This document shows positions 34,702 through 43,462 of a DNA stretch of 64,000 nt, piece after piece. The first letter of the stretch is position 1; each line of letters starts with the position of its first letter. This stretch comes from Bradyrhizobium valentinum (GTDB taxonomy: Bacteria; Pseudomonadota; Alphaproteobacteria; Rhizobiales; Xanthobacteraceae), in the NCBI RefSeq assembly GCF_001440405.1, contig NZ_LLXX01000033.1, forward strand, positions 13,417-77,416, read 5' to 3'. The notes under the pieces were generated by a model, which did not search any database, was not told the origin of the DNA, and worked only from the letters and a program-made list of their open reading frames with translations. A program made the translations under genes and the position numbers.

Positions 34702-35988
34702 ATGCAGGGACTGGCGAGATGGTTCATGGCGGCGACTGCGGCCTTGGTGGCTGCCACCGGTAGTGCCGCCGCACAGGTGAAGGAGCTGCGGATCGGTTAC
34801 CAGCCGAGCCCGATCCAGGATGCCTCGATTGCGATGTTCGAGGCCTGGGGCGCCAGGAACGGCGTCAAGATCGTCAAGGTGCCGAACTCCTACGGCGTCT
34901 ATGTCGAGAAAATGACGGCCTCGCTGACCTCGAACGCCGACCAGTACGACGTCATCTGGCACAATGACGACTGGGGCCAGACCTGGGCGCATCTGCTGGA
35001 ACCGATGGACGACGTCGAGGCCAACAAGTTTGCCGACAAATGGAGCATGGCCCCCGTCGTGTTCGCCAACGCGCAGGGGCAGAACACCGTCGTGCCGATG
35101 GGCCAGACCTTCAGCGTGTTCTTCTACCGCTCCGATCTGGTCAAGCCGGAGGAGGTGCCGAAGACGCTGGCAGAGCTCGTCACGGCAAGCAAGAAGCTGC
35201 AGGCGGACGGCAAGGTCAAGTTCGGCTATGTCGCCGGCATGGCGATGAATCACACCTGGTTCAGCTGGCTCTGGTCGATGTGGGGCAACAATTGCGACGT
35301 GCTGCTGCCGGCCTACGAGCGGGACAACAAGAAGCTTGCGGAAGCCGGCTGGAAGTCGGGCCTGACCGAACCCTGCATGCAGCAGACCGTCGAATATTGG
35401 TGGGATGCGATCAACACCCACAAGATCGCGCCGCGCGGCATGCCGGCCTATGACCGCAACGAGGCCAACGCGATCTTCATGTCAGGCGACGCCGCCTTCA
35501 CCGTCGCAGACACGCTATGGTGGGGCACTTTCAACGATCCCGCCAAGTCGAAGATCGCAGGCAAGATCGCCGCCGCGCGCTTCCCGCTCGGCCCCAATCG
35601 CACCAGGCCGTTCGCCTGGGACGATATCTGGGGCTGGGCGATCCCGAAGTCGATCGCGCCCGAGCGCAAGAAGCTCGCCAAGCAGATGCTGGAAGCCATG
35701 ATGCTCGACGAGGAAGGGCAGATGAAGCTCTGGAAGGCGACCGGCGCGCCGCCGCCCAACACCTCGTTCTGGCCGAAGATCGCCGAGCAGGACCAGTTCA
35801 TGAAGCTCTTGAAGGAGTCGGTGCTGGATTCCCCGGACAAGGTGCGCGGCGCCTATTACTTCCCGCAATGGCCCGCCGTGCACAAGGCGTTCAACGACGC
35901 GGTCACCAGGGCCGTCACCGGCAGGCGCGAGGACATCGCAAGAGCGCTGGCCGAGGGCGCGCCGCTGGTCAGCAAGGCCGCGCAATAG
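34702..35988 (+). CDS. ABC transporter extracellular solute-binding protein
   Basis: This 428-residue periplasmic protein has a signal peptide of about 25 residues (MQGLARWFMAATAALVAATG ending SAAAQ). The mature domain is a family 1 (MalE-like) binding fold, with YDVIWHNDDWGQTWAHLLEP and a later GDAAFTVADTLWWGTFND. ATG at 34702 has GGAGAGG close upstream. A perfect hairpin at 36003-36027 separates it from the ATPase gene, which would favour higher output of the binding protein. Confidence 0.9.
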   Translation: MQGLARWFMAATAALVAATGSAAAQVKELRIGYQPSPIQDASIAMFEAWGARNGVKIVKVPNSYGVYVEKMTASLTSNADQYDVIWHNDDWGQTWAHLLEPMDDVEANKFADKWSMAPVVFANAQGQNTVVPMGQTFSVFFYRSDLVKPEEVPKTLAELVTASKKLQADGKVKFGYVAGMAMNHTWFSWLWSMWGNNCDVLLPAYERDNKKLAEAGWKSGLTEPCMQQTVEYWWDAINTHKIAPRGMPAYDRNEANAIFMSGDAAFTVADTLWWGTFNDPAKSKIAGKIAAARFPLGPNRTRPFAWDDIWGWAIPKSIAPERKKLAKQMLEAMMLDEEGQMKLWKATGAPPPNTSFWPKIAEQDQFMKLLKESVLDSPDKVRGAYYFPQWPAVHKAFNDAVTRAVTGRREDIARALAEGAPLVSKAAQ

Positions 35989-36002
35989 TCCAACCACCAG
36001 GG

Positions 36003-36035
36003 CCCCGCCGCGCACGACGCGGCGGGGTCGTCTTT
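36003..36035 (+). terminator. Intra-operon hairpin between binding protein and ATPase genes
   Basis: CCCCGCCGCG-CACGA-CGCGGCGGGG is a perfect 10-bp stem followed by TCGTCTTTG. It looks like a partial terminator or a 3'-end stabiliser that lets the binding-protein transcript accumulate over the ATPase transcript. Confidence 0.75.
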
Positions 36036-36069
36036 GAACGAACATCCGATGCAGTGAGACGGCGAGGCA

Positions 36070-37167
36070 ATGGCAGCAATTTCACTCAGCAAGCTCAACA
36101 AGCATTATGGCTCGCTGTTTCACGCCGTGAAGGACGTCGATCTCGAGATTGCCGACAAGGAGTTCGTGGCGCTGGTCGGCCCATCCGGCTGCGGCAAGTC
36201 CACGACGCTGCGCATGATCGCAGGGCTGGAAGACATCACCAGCGGCGATATCCGGATCGGCGGCAAGGTGGTCAACCATCTGCCGCCGCGCGACCGCGAC
36301 GTCGCCATGGTGTTCCAGAACTACGCGCTTTACCAGCATATGAGCGTTTACGACAATCTGGCCTTCGGCCTGCGCAACAAAAAGACGGCGGAGGCCGAGA
36401 TCAAGGTGGCGATCGAGCGCGCCGCCGGCATGCTCGGGCTGCACGAATTGCTGCAGCGCAAGCCAAAGCAATTGTCCGGCGGCCAGCAGCAGCGCGTCGC
36501 GCTCGGCCGCTGCATCGTGCGCAACCCGCAGGTATTCCTATTCGATGAGCCGCTGTCGAATCTCGATGCCAAGCTGCGCGCGCAGATGCGCATCGAGATC
36601 AAGCGTCTGCACGCGGAGATTCCGACCACGTCGGTGTTCGTGACCCACGACCAGGTCGAGGCCATGACGCTGGGTGACCGCGTCGTCATCATGCGCGACG
36701 GCAGGGTTCAGCAGATCGGCACGCCGCTGCAGGTCTACGGCAAGCCGGCCAACAAGTTCGTTGCGGGTTTCATCGGCGCGCCCGCGATGAACTTTATCGA
36801 CGTCACTGTGCGCAGCGAGACAGCCGCAACGTCGGTAGAGGGAGAGGCCCTCAGGTTGACGGTGGGCGCCTCGCAGGCGCGTGCGCTCGCGGCCCATAAC
36901 GGCCGGCGCGTGATCCTGGGCGTGCGGCCGGAGCACCTCGTGCTCGGCGACGGCGCCCCCGGCCTGGGTTTCGACGCCCGCGTCGAGGTCGTAGAACAGC
37001 TCGGCTCCGAGATCTTGCTGGAGACGAGGGTGGGCGGCGCCAGCGTCACCGCCGCCCGCGTGCCGGCGGAAACAGTCATCGCGCGCGACGATCAGGTCCG
37101 CCTTTGGGCGCAGGCTGGCCGTCTGCATTTCTTCGATCCCGAGACCGAGCTGCCGATTTCGGGGTGA
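36070..37167 (+). CDS. ABC transporter ATP-binding protein, UgpC/MsmK type
   Basis: This 365-residue ATPase has all motifs in order: Walker A GPSGCGKSTT, Q-loop MVFQNYALYQHM, signature LSGGQQQRVALGR, Walker B VFLFDEPLSNLDAK and H-loop VTHDQVEAM. A C-terminal TOBE/OB regulatory region (about 240-365) follows, as in carbohydrate ATPases. It energises the two permeases upstream. Confidence 0.93.
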   Translation: MAAISLSKLNKHYGSLFHAVKDVDLEIADKEFVALVGPSGCGKSTTLRMIAGLEDITSGDIRIGGKVVNHLPPRDRDVAMVFQNYALYQHMSVYDNLAFGLRNKKTAEAEIKVAIERAAGMLGLHELLQRKPKQLSGGQQQRVALGRCIVRNPQVFLFDEPLSNLDAKLRAQMRIEIKRLHAEIPTTSVFVTHDQVEAMTLGDRVVIMRDGRVQQIGTPLQVYGKPANKFVAGFIGAPAMNFIDVTVRSETAATSVEGEALRLTVGASQARALAAHNGRRVILGVRPEHLVLGDGAPGLGFDARVEVVEQLGSEILLETRVGGASVTAARVPAETVIARDDQVRLWAQAGRLHFFDPETELPISG

Positions 37168-37286
37168 ATCAGGGCGAAACGCCCGCTTTTGCTGCCAAAA
37201 CGACGAGTTTCCCAAACCGGGTTTCCAGGCCGTGGAACCATCTCGGCGCTTGCGCATTGTCGGGCCTGTCACGGAACAGGTGAGGC

Positions 37287-37511
37287 ATGCTGGTCGAGCG
37301 TGGAATTCAGGTCATGAACTTCGAGGTGGTGGGCGACGCCTACGCCATCGCGTCGAACTACCTGCGCAGGACCGGCGCCATTGCCGATTCCGTCATTACC
37401 GACGAGCGGTTGTTCGAAATCATCGTAAAGCTGTTCCAGCGCGGTGAATTCAACAGGATCCGGCTCGCCAACAAGGCGATCGCCGAATTCGAAGCGCGCG
37501 TACTGGCCTGA
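37287..37511 (+). CDS. Conserved hypothetical small protein
   Basis: This 74-residue soluble protein contains VVGDAYAIASNYLRRTGAIA and ends FNRIRLANKAIAEFEARVLA; it looks all-helical. ATG 37287 has AGGTGAGG directly upstream; ATG 37314 is an alternative. It is followed 36 bp later by another small helical protein, so the two may be co-expressed. I do not recognise a family. Confidence 0.68.
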   Translation: MLVERGIQVMNFEVVGDAYAIASNYLRRTGAIADSVITDERLFEIIVKLFQRGEFNRIRLANKAIAEFEARVLA

Positions 37512-37547
37512 CCGCATCACCCGCATCACGCAATTCAGGAGAAGTCC

Positions 37548-37769
37548 ATGGAAGCCGCGATCGACCGCATCATGCAGACCTATGACCTGCTTCTGAACCG
37601 CACCGCCGCAGCCAGCGACGAGGCGCGCGCGAAGGTGACCGAATACGTCGCCACGCTGGTGGAAGCGGGCGAGACGGATCCGCACCGGCTCACCGTGTGC
37701 GGCTTGACTTATTTGCGCCAGCTCGACGGCAGCAACGATCCGGTGAAGGGGGGATATACGGGGCTGTAA
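37548..37769 (+). CDS. Conserved hypothetical small protein
   Basis: This 73-residue helical protein begins EAAIDRIMQTYDLLLNRTAA and ends with GSNDPVKGGYTGL. ATG at 37548 has AGGAGAAG seven bases upstream, a good ribosome site that supports a real gene. It has no signal peptide or membrane helix. Function unknown; paired with the preceding small gene. Confidence 0.72.
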   Translation: MEAAIDRIMQTYDLLLNRTAAASDEARAKVTEYVATLVEAGETDPHRLTVCGLTYLRQLDGSNDPVKGGYTGL

Positions 37770-37889
37770 GGAAAGGCCGTTGCGGCGCGGCCTGGCCGGC
37801 GCATGTGCGGAAGCGGCGCTCCTGCGGGGAGACTTGCTGCCTCGCGCGCGCCGCCCTAGATATCCTGATCCGATCGGCGGAGGCTTGCC

Positions 37890-38246
37890 ATGACCTCAAT
37901 AACCCGTCGTGTGTTCCTGTCGCTTGCGGCTGCCCTCGCGCCGGCGTCCGCCATCGCCCATCACGGGTGGGGCGGATACGACACGTCGAAGTCGTTCACG
38001 GTCACCGGCAAGATCCTGAAATCGACCTTCGAGAACCCGCATTGCGAGATCGAGATGGAGGCCGACGGCAAGCGCTGGCACTTCATCCTCGCACCGCCGT
38101 CGCGCATGCAGGCGCGGGGTGCTACCGCTGACTTGATCGCGCCCGGCAAGACCTGCACCGTGTTCGGCTATCCCCATACCAGCAAGCCGGACGAGGCGCG
38201 GATCGAATATATCGTGCTAGGCGGCAAGCGCATCGAGTTGCGGTAG
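37890..38246 (+). CDS. Exported small protein, DUF6152-like
   Basis: This 118-residue protein has an N-terminal signal peptide of about 23 residues (TSITRRVFLSLAAALAPASA). The mature part starts HHGWGGYD and contains TVTGKILKSTFENPHCEIEM, the look of the DUF6152 family, a small beta-rich periplasmic domain. Its neighbour is a DUF6644-like membrane protein 7 bp downstream, a pairing I have seen in rhizobia. Function unknown; histidines suggest possible metal binding. Confidence 0.78.
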   Translation: MTSITRRVFLSLAAALAPASAIAHHGWGGYDTSKSFTVTGKILKSTFENPHCEIEMEADGKRWHFILAPPSRMQARGATADLIAPGKTCTVFGYPHTSKPDEARIEYIVLGGKRIELR

Positions 38247-38253
38247 GCCGCGG

Positions 38254-38742
38254 GTGGAACACGAGCCAGCCGCATCGATATTCCTGTCCCTGCAGGAAAG
38301 CGCGCTGGGCCATGTGATGCGCTCTTCACCGGCGCTTTATCCGGCGGTCGAGATTTTGCACATCATCGGCTTCGTCGTGCTGGTGGGGTCGATCCTGGCG
38401 CTCGATTTGAGGATGCTGGGGCTCGGGCGTGCGATTGCGATCCAGCCGATGGCGCAATTACTGCTGCCGTTGTCGCGCGCAGGCTTTCTGCTCGCGATCA
38501 GCATGGGATTTTTGCTGTTTTCCGCCGATGCATCACATGTCGTGAAAAATCCGGCGTTCCAGAGCAAGCTGCTGCTGATTGCGGCGGCGCTGGTCAACGT
38601 CGTGATCGCGCATTCAGGCCCATGGCGTCATGTTAAAAGCTGGCATGACGAAGCGTCCGGCGGAGCCAAAGCCACCGCGCTGATCTCGCTTGTGCTGTGG
38701 CTCGGCGCCATCTGCGCCGGCCGCCTGATCGCGTATTTCTGA
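38254..38742 (+). CDS. Membrane protein, DUF6644/DUF2214-like
   Basis: This 162-residue protein has four hydrophobic helices, including VEILHIIGFVVLVGSILALD and AGFLLAISMGFLLFSADASH. Conserved histidines in helices (ILHIIG, DASHVV) hint at haem or quinone contact but this is inference. GTG start at 38254, 7 bp after the DUF6152 gene. The stop overlaps the ATG of the next reading frame. Confidence 0.75.
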   Translation: MEHEPAASIFLSLQESALGHVMRSSPALYPAVEILHIIGFVVLVGSILALDLRMLGLGRAIAIQPMAQLLLPLSRAGFLLAISMGFLLFSADASHVVKNPAFQSKLLLIAAALVNVVIAHSGPWRHVKSWHDEASGGAKATALISLVLWLGAICAGRLIAYF

Positions 38743-38753
38743 TGGAGGCCGCC

Positions 38754-39323
38754 ATGCGCCGCATGCGCCTCGCCATCCTCACAGTCCTTCTCGGCTTCTG
38801 CAGCACGGCAGAGGTCGGCGGCGCCGACGACGCGGCCAATGCCTGGAGGGCGCTGCGGGCAGGCGGCCATGTCGCTCTGATGCGCCATGCCGATGCGCCG
38901 GGGGGCGTCGGCGATCCGCCCGGCTTCCGCGTCGAAGACTGCGCCACCCAGCGCAACCTCAGCGCCAAGGGAAGGGCGGACGCAGAAAAAATCGGAGCGC
39001 GGCTGAAGCGGGAAGGGATTGCGTTCGAAAAAATCCTGAGTTCGCCGTGGTGCCGATGCATCGACACGGCAAAATTGCTGAACCTCGGGACGGTCGAAAC
39101 CGAGGCGACATTTGGCAATGTCGTGGTGCTGCGCGATCAAAGAGAGACGCTGACCGCCGGCGCCCGCGCACTCATCGCCAAATGGGCGGCACGCGGAAAT
39201 CTCCTCATCGTGACGCACGGCGCGAACATTGCGGCGCTAACCGGCATCTCGCCGGCCAGCGGCGAGATCGTCGTGGCTAGAAGCGGGAGCGGCGAAGCCG
39301 TCGGCCGTCTGATGCTCGAATGA
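38754..39323 (+). CDS. Exported histidine phosphatase family protein
   Basis: This 189-residue protein has a signal peptide of about 22 residues (MRRMRLAILTVLLGFC). A branch 2-like histidine phosphatase core follows: catalytic RH in GGHVALMRHADAPGG and the later THGANIAALTG. ATG 38754 has GGAGG five bases upstream, better than ATG 38742. The substrate is unknown; cysteines 55-100 (DCATQR and WCRCID) may form a disulfide in the periplasm. Confidence 0.82.
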   Translation: MRRMRLAILTVLLGFCSTAEVGGADDAANAWRALRAGGHVALMRHADAPGGVGDPPGFRVEDCATQRNLSAKGRADAEKIGARLKREGIAFEKILSSPWCRCIDTAKLLNLGTVETEATFGNVVVLRDQRETLTAGARALIAKWAARGNLLIVTHGANIAALTGISPASGEIVVARSGSGEAVGRLMLE

Positions 39324-39343
39324 GCGTAGCTGGCCTCCAGTCG

Positions 39344-39595
39344 CTATCGCGCATCCGCCCTCGCGTCCTTGTTGCGATACCGGTTCCAGTTGGCAATCAC
39401 GGCCTCGTATCGAACCGGCTTGGTCAAGGTTTGCGTACGCGCGGCTTCGGCTTGCGTGCTCTCGGTCATGGAATCTGGAAAAACCACAAAATATCCCAGC
39501 AACCCGACGACCATCGTTCCGTAGATGAGAAAGGCCGTTATCAGCCAGCGCCGCGGATTAGCCTGACGTTTTTTGTCTGAGAGAGATTTAGCCAT
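39344..39595 (-). CDS. Small single-pass membrane protein
   Basis: This 83-residue protein has a basic N-terminus (AKSLSDKKRQANPRRWL), one membrane helix (ITAFLIYGTMVVGLLGYFVV) and a polar tail. It is a plausible real gene by codon use. ATG at 39595. Function unknown; it is convergent with the phosphatase. Confidence 0.6.
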   Translation of the reverse strand: MAKSLSDKKRQANPRRWLITAFLIYGTMVVGLLGYFVVFPDSMTESTQAEAARTQTLTKPVRYEAVIANWNRYRNKDARADAR

Positions 39596-40697
39596 GTGCG
39601 AAATCCATCTGTCAGCCCCGGGGGTTTATGGACCCACCCGAAGCATTGCGCTGTGAACTCGATCACGTTGGGCATATTTCAACGACGCCGTGCTGCGCGG
39701 CCAGGACAGGCATGCGGAGCGTGCGGCCAATTGCGCTTCGCCGAACAGACAAACGATTGGTCGTCGTAGTCATCCGTCGCAAGTTTGTTCACCCCAGCCC
39801 ATGACGTACGTCAGCGGAGTAGCGGCATGGTTCAACGTTGGATCGATTAAATGAAGGGCAGGACGGGTGTCGGAAAATTGCCGGGCCAACTAACGAAAGC
39901 GAACACGTTTGATGGCGGTAAGCATGCAACACTACGCGGTAGTCGGGACACACTTGGCCGCACTCCGCGGACTGCGAGTGTCGCCTGTCCAAAAGAAGCT
40001 GGTTGATTGGGCAAAGGATCGAATTGCCTGACGGGCAAATCAGCTAGATGTTGTGTCCAGTCGCTCTCGCAAAATATTCTGCTTTCGTTCTCACCCAAAT
40101 CAGCCGCATAACTCCGCCTGTCTCACGGCAGATGAGGGGCGCTCGCGATCGTCACGAACGTGCGGTGAGATGCGATGGACGCTGATGGCGCGATAGACGT
40201 ACGCGCCGGAAGCGTACGGCGAAGTCGTGTGGTCCGGACGCCGCGGTGCTGGCGTTAAGTTGCGCGGAGGTTTCTGCGTGACGACGGTGGCAAGAAAGCC
40301 GTTCACCGGGGAGAGCACGAAGTAAGCCGTAAAGCCATTGCGCAGGGAAGGCCGGAATGCTCCCGCTGCCCTGTATGCTCGTGTGCAGTTTTGTTTGCGC
40401 AAATCGCACGCGAGACCGCGGGTGCAGCAAGCACCCGGTCTTCCCTGCGCCCTCTGATTGGAGGGCGGGAGTTATCAAGCAAACCTCGGGCGCAACGCGC
40501 CGCGAGATCGCGAAGTCACATCTGCGTAGGATGGGTAGAGCGCAGCGAAACCCATCACCGCATGCGCAGTATCAGTGGCATTGATGGGTATCGCTTCGCT
40601 CCACCCATCCTACAGTCTGGTGGATTGCTCCGCTTCTCCCGCAATGACACTCTCAAGCCAACCGCGCCCACCGAACAACAACACCGAGGAAACCCCC
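39596..40697. other. 1.1-kb gene-free tract of dispersed repeat sequence
   Basis: No reading frame here has convincing coding character. From about 40030 the sequence carries pieces I recognise from many Bradyrhizobium genomes, e.g. GGCAAATCAGCTAGATGTTG and the block around 40250-40450, whose minus-strand translation GAGKTGCLLHPRSRVRFAQT is a common spurious annotation. The tract ends with the family B element at 40526-40613. It is probably an old multi-copy non-coding repeat. Confidence 0.55.
40526..40613. repeat. Dispersed inverted repeat, family B, copy 3
   Basis: The arms are GTAGGATGGGTAGAGCGCAG continuing CGAAACCCATC, and the inverse GATGGGTATCGCTTCGCTCC continuing ACCCATCCTAC. It matches the 6222-6305 element closely in both arms but not in the centre. 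Confidence 0.8.
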
Positions 40698-41333
40698 ATG
40701 CTCACGCTTCATCACCTCAACGATTCCCGCTCGCAGCGAATTCTGTGGCTGCTGGAGGAGCTGGGCACGCCCTATGAGATGAAGCGGTATCGGCGCAATG
40801 CCGAGACGCGGCTCGCGCCGCCCGAGTTGAAAGAGGTTCACCCGCTGGGCAAGTCGCCAGTCATCACCGACGGCGGCACGACGATCGCGGAGTCAGGCGC
40901 CATCGTCGACTACATCATCCGCCGCTACGGCCAAGGCAAAGATAAACCCGCGATGATGCCGGCGCAGGGAAGCGCTGATTACGAGGCCTACAACGAGTGG
41001 CTGCACTATTCCGAAGGCTCGGCGATGCTGCCGCTGATGCTCAATCTCTACGTCTCCCGCCTGAAGGAGGCGGGTGCGCCGCTGCATCCGCGCATCGACA
41101 GCGAACTCGCCAACCATCTCGGCTATGTCGATGCCGCGTTGAAGGGGCGGGAGTTCTTTGTCGGGGCGTCGCTGACCGGCGCCGACATCCAGATGAGCTT
41201 TGTGGGCGAGATGGCAAAAGTGTTCGACAAGCTCGGGCCATATCGGAACCTGGCCGCTTGGCTGGAGCGCATGCACGCCCGCCCGGCGTTCCAGCGGAGC
41301 ATCGAAAAGGGCGGGGCCTACCGGTTTGCGTAA
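40698..41333 (+). CDS. Glutathione S-transferase
   Basis: This 211-residue GST has an N-terminal thioredoxin-like domain starting TLHHLNDSRSQRILWLLEEL, with the Ser of NDSRS as likely catalytic residue. HPLGKSPVITDGGTTIAESG (the Pro and ES glutathione-binding loop) follows, then a helical C-terminal domain. ATG at 40698 has GAGGA nine bases upstream. Substrate unknown. Confidence 0.9.
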   Translation: MLTLHHLNDSRSQRILWLLEELGTPYEMKRYRRNAETRLAPPELKEVHPLGKSPVITDGGTTIAESGAIVDYIIRRYGQGKDKPAMMPAQGSADYEAYNEWLHYSEGSAMLPLMLNLYVSRLKEAGAPLHPRIDSELANHLGYVDAALKGREFFVGASLTGADIQMSFVGEMAKVFDKLGPYRNLAAWLERMHARPAFQRSIEKGGAYRFA

Positions 41334-41336
41334 CTC

Positions 41337-41470
41337 TACGTCGTTCCGGCCAAGCGAAGCGCGAGCCGGAACCCATACGCCGCGGCCGTCGGAAGGGGCT
41401 CCTTGGCAGACGCCTTCCTCTCCCAACGAGCTCTGGTGGTTATGGGCCCGGCTCAAGGCCGGGGCGACGG
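41337..41470. repeat. Dispersed inverted repeat, family A, diverged copy 3
   Basis: The outer arms CGTCGTTCCGGCCAAGCG and GGCTCAAGGCCGGGGCGACG differ from the other copies, but the inner GAACCCATACGCCGCGGCCG and CTGGTGGTTATGGGC are shared. It is a hybrid with family D outer sequence. The 323-bp gap to glyA shows no gene; 41471-41656 should hold the glyA promoter. Confidence 0.6.
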
Positions 41471-41656
41471 CAAGGGGCAGGGGCCAGCCCCAGCCCCCTT
41501 CCTCCCCACCATATCTTGCATAAATATCAGCCTTGTACCGCAAGTGCTTGGCCAATTCCGGCCGATGTGGTATCTCGCAGGCGCTTCTTTCGACCGCCAC
41601 ACCAGACCCGCCCGCTTCGCCCCTAAGGGCCTGCGGCGGTGGAGATATTTCGCCCC

Positions 41657-42967
41657 ATGACCTCCTCGTCCTCGAGCCCCAAGACCGCTTCCGCGCCCGA
41701 CTCGTTCTTTACGGCCACGCTTGCCGAGGCCGACCCGGAAATCGCCGCCGCGATCAAGGGCGAACTCGGCCGTCAGCGGCATGAGATCGAGCTGATTGCG
41801 TCCGAAAACATCGTCAGCCGGGCCGTGCTGGAAGCGCAGGGCTCGGTGATGACCAACAAATACGCCGAGGGCTATCCGGGCGCGCGTTACTATGGCGGCT
41901 GCGAATGGGTCGACGTCGCCGAGACGCTGGCGATCGAGCGCGCCAAAAAACTGTTCGGCGCGCAGTTTGCCAACGTGCAGCCGAACTCCGGCAGCCAGAT
42001 GAACCAGGCGGCGTTTCTGGCACTGCTGCAGCCCGGCGACACTTTTATGGGCCTCGACCTCGCCGCCGGCGGCCATCTCACCCACGGCTCGCCGGTCAAC
42101 ATGTCCGGCAAGTGGTTCAAGGCCGCGCACTACACGGTGCGGCGTGAGGACCAGATCATCGACATGGACGAGGTGGCGAAGCAGGCCGAGCAGGTCCGCC
42201 CCAAATTGATCATCGCCGGCGGATCGGCCTATTCGCGCTCATGGGATTTCAAGCGCTTCCGCGAAATCGCCGACTCTGTCGGCGCCTATCTCCTCGTCGA
42301 CATGGCGCATTTCGCCGGCCTCGTCGCCGGCGGCGTGCATGCCTCGCCGGTGCCGCATGCGCACGTCACCACCACCACCACGCACAAATCGCTGCGCGGC
42401 CCGCGCGGCGGCCTGATCCTGTGCAACGACGAGGCGATCGCCAAGAAGTTGAATTCGGCGATCTTCCCGGGCCTGCAGGGCGGTCCGCTGATGCATGTGA
42501 TCGCTGCCAAAGCCGTCGCGTTTGCCGAGGCGTTGCGGCCCGACTTCAAGGTCTATGCGAAGAACGTCGTCGAAAACGCCAAGGCGCTGGCGGAAACGCT
42601 GCGCGGCCACGGCCTCGACATCGTCTCCGGCGGCACCGACAACCATTTGATGCTGGTCGACCTGCGGCCGAAGGGTCTGAAGGGCAACGTGTCCGAGAAG
42701 GCGCTGGTGCGTGCCGGCATCACCTGCAACAAGAACGGAATTCCGTTCGATCCCGAAAAGCCGTTCGTCACCTCCGGCTTGCGTCTCGGTACGCCGGCAG
42801 CGACGACACGCGGGTTCGGCGTTGCCGAATTCAAGCAGGTCGGCGGCATGATCGCCGAAGTGCTCAATGCGCTGGCGCAGTCGGAGGACGGCAAGGCGCC
42901 GCTGGTCGAAGCCGCGATCAAGGAACGCGTCAAGGCGCTCACCGATCGGTTCCCGATCTATCAGTAA
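41657..42967 (+). CDS. glyA: Serine hydroxymethyltransferase
   Basis: This 436-residue PLP enzyme converts serine and tetrahydrofolate to glycine and 5,10-methylene-THF. The PLP lysine sits in [15 protein letters not shown]. Also visible are [20 protein letters not shown] and the ending [18 protein letters not shown] at 41657 is chosen over GTG 41639. It is followed 12 bp later by nrdR, the conserved Rhizobiales order. Confidence 0.97.
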   Translation: MTSSSSSPKTASAPDSFFTATLAEADPEIAAAIKGELGRQRHEIELIASENIVSRAVLEAQGSVMTNKYAEGYPGARYYGGCEWVDVAETLAIERAKKLFGAQFANVQPNSGSQMNQAAFLALLQPGDTFMGLDLAAGGHLTHGSPVNMSGKWFKAAHYTVRREDQIIDMDEVAKQAEQVRPKLIIAGGSAYSRSWDFKRFREIADSVGAYLLVDMAHFAGLVAGGVHASPVPHAHVTTTTTHKSLRGPRGGLILCNDEAIAKKLNSAIFPGLQGGPLMHVIAAKAVAFAEALRPDFKVYAKNVVENAKALAETLRGHGLDIVSGGTDNHLMLVDLRPKGLKGNVSEKALVRAGITCNKNGIPFDPEKPFVTSGLRLGTPAATTRGFGVAEFKQVGGMIAEVLNALAQSEDGKAPLVEAAIKERVKALTDRFPIYQ

Positions 42968-42979
42968 AGGCCTCGTTGG

Positions 42980-43462
42980 ATGCGCTGTCCTAGCTGCAAC
43001 AGTCTCGATACGCAGGTGAAGGACTCGCGTCCGACCGAGGATTCGGCCGTGATCCGGCGGCGGCGGGTGTGCATCGCCTGCAATTTCCGCTTCACCACCT
43101 TCGAGCGGGTGCAACTTCGCGAACTGACCGTGATCAAGCGCAACGGCCGCCGGGTGCCGTTCGACCGCGACAAGCTAGTCCGCTCGCTGCAGATCAGTCT
43201 GCGCAAGCGGCCGGTCGACCCTGAGCGGGTCGAGAAGATGGTTTCCGCGATCGTGCGCGAACTCGAAAGCGGCGGCGAGGCGGAGGTCTCCTCGGAGGCG
43301 ATCGGCGAGATCGTGATGGAGCATCTGCGCCAACTCGACGACGTCGCCTATGTCCGCTTTGCGTCGGTCTATCGCAATTTCCGCGAGGCCAAGGACTTTG
43401 AGGCGGTGCTCGGCGAACTCTCCGCGGAAGACGCCGCACGGGTCGCCACGTTACGCAAATGA
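42980..43462 (+). CDS. nrdR: Transcriptional repressor NrdR
   Basis: This 160-residue repressor of ribonucleotide reductase genes senses ATP/dATP. It has an N-terminal zinc ribbon ([17 protein letters not shown] and [12 protein letters not shown]) and an ATP-cone domain ([17 protein letters not shown]). ATG at 42980; it overlaps ribD by 4 bp. The glyA-nrdR-rib-nusB order is typical of alphaproteobacteria. Confidence 0.96.
   Translation: MRCPSCNSLDTQVKDSRPTEDSAVIRRRRVCIACNFRFTTFERVQLRELTVIKRNGRRVPFDRDKLVRSLQISLRKRPVDPERVEKMVSAIVRELESGGEAEVSSEAIGEIVMEHLRQLDDVAYVRFASVYRNFREAKDFEAVLGELSAEDAARVATLRK

Noticed and set aside
40100..40478. Two overlapping minus-strand frames of about 100 codons
   Set aside because: They match a sequence I recognise as a frequent false protein annotation in this genus; there is no ribosome site, and the frames overlap in a repeat tract.
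41471..41656. A glycine or other riboswitch before glyA
   Set aside because: I could not find the conserved riboswitch core or a terminator-antiterminator pair in this leader.
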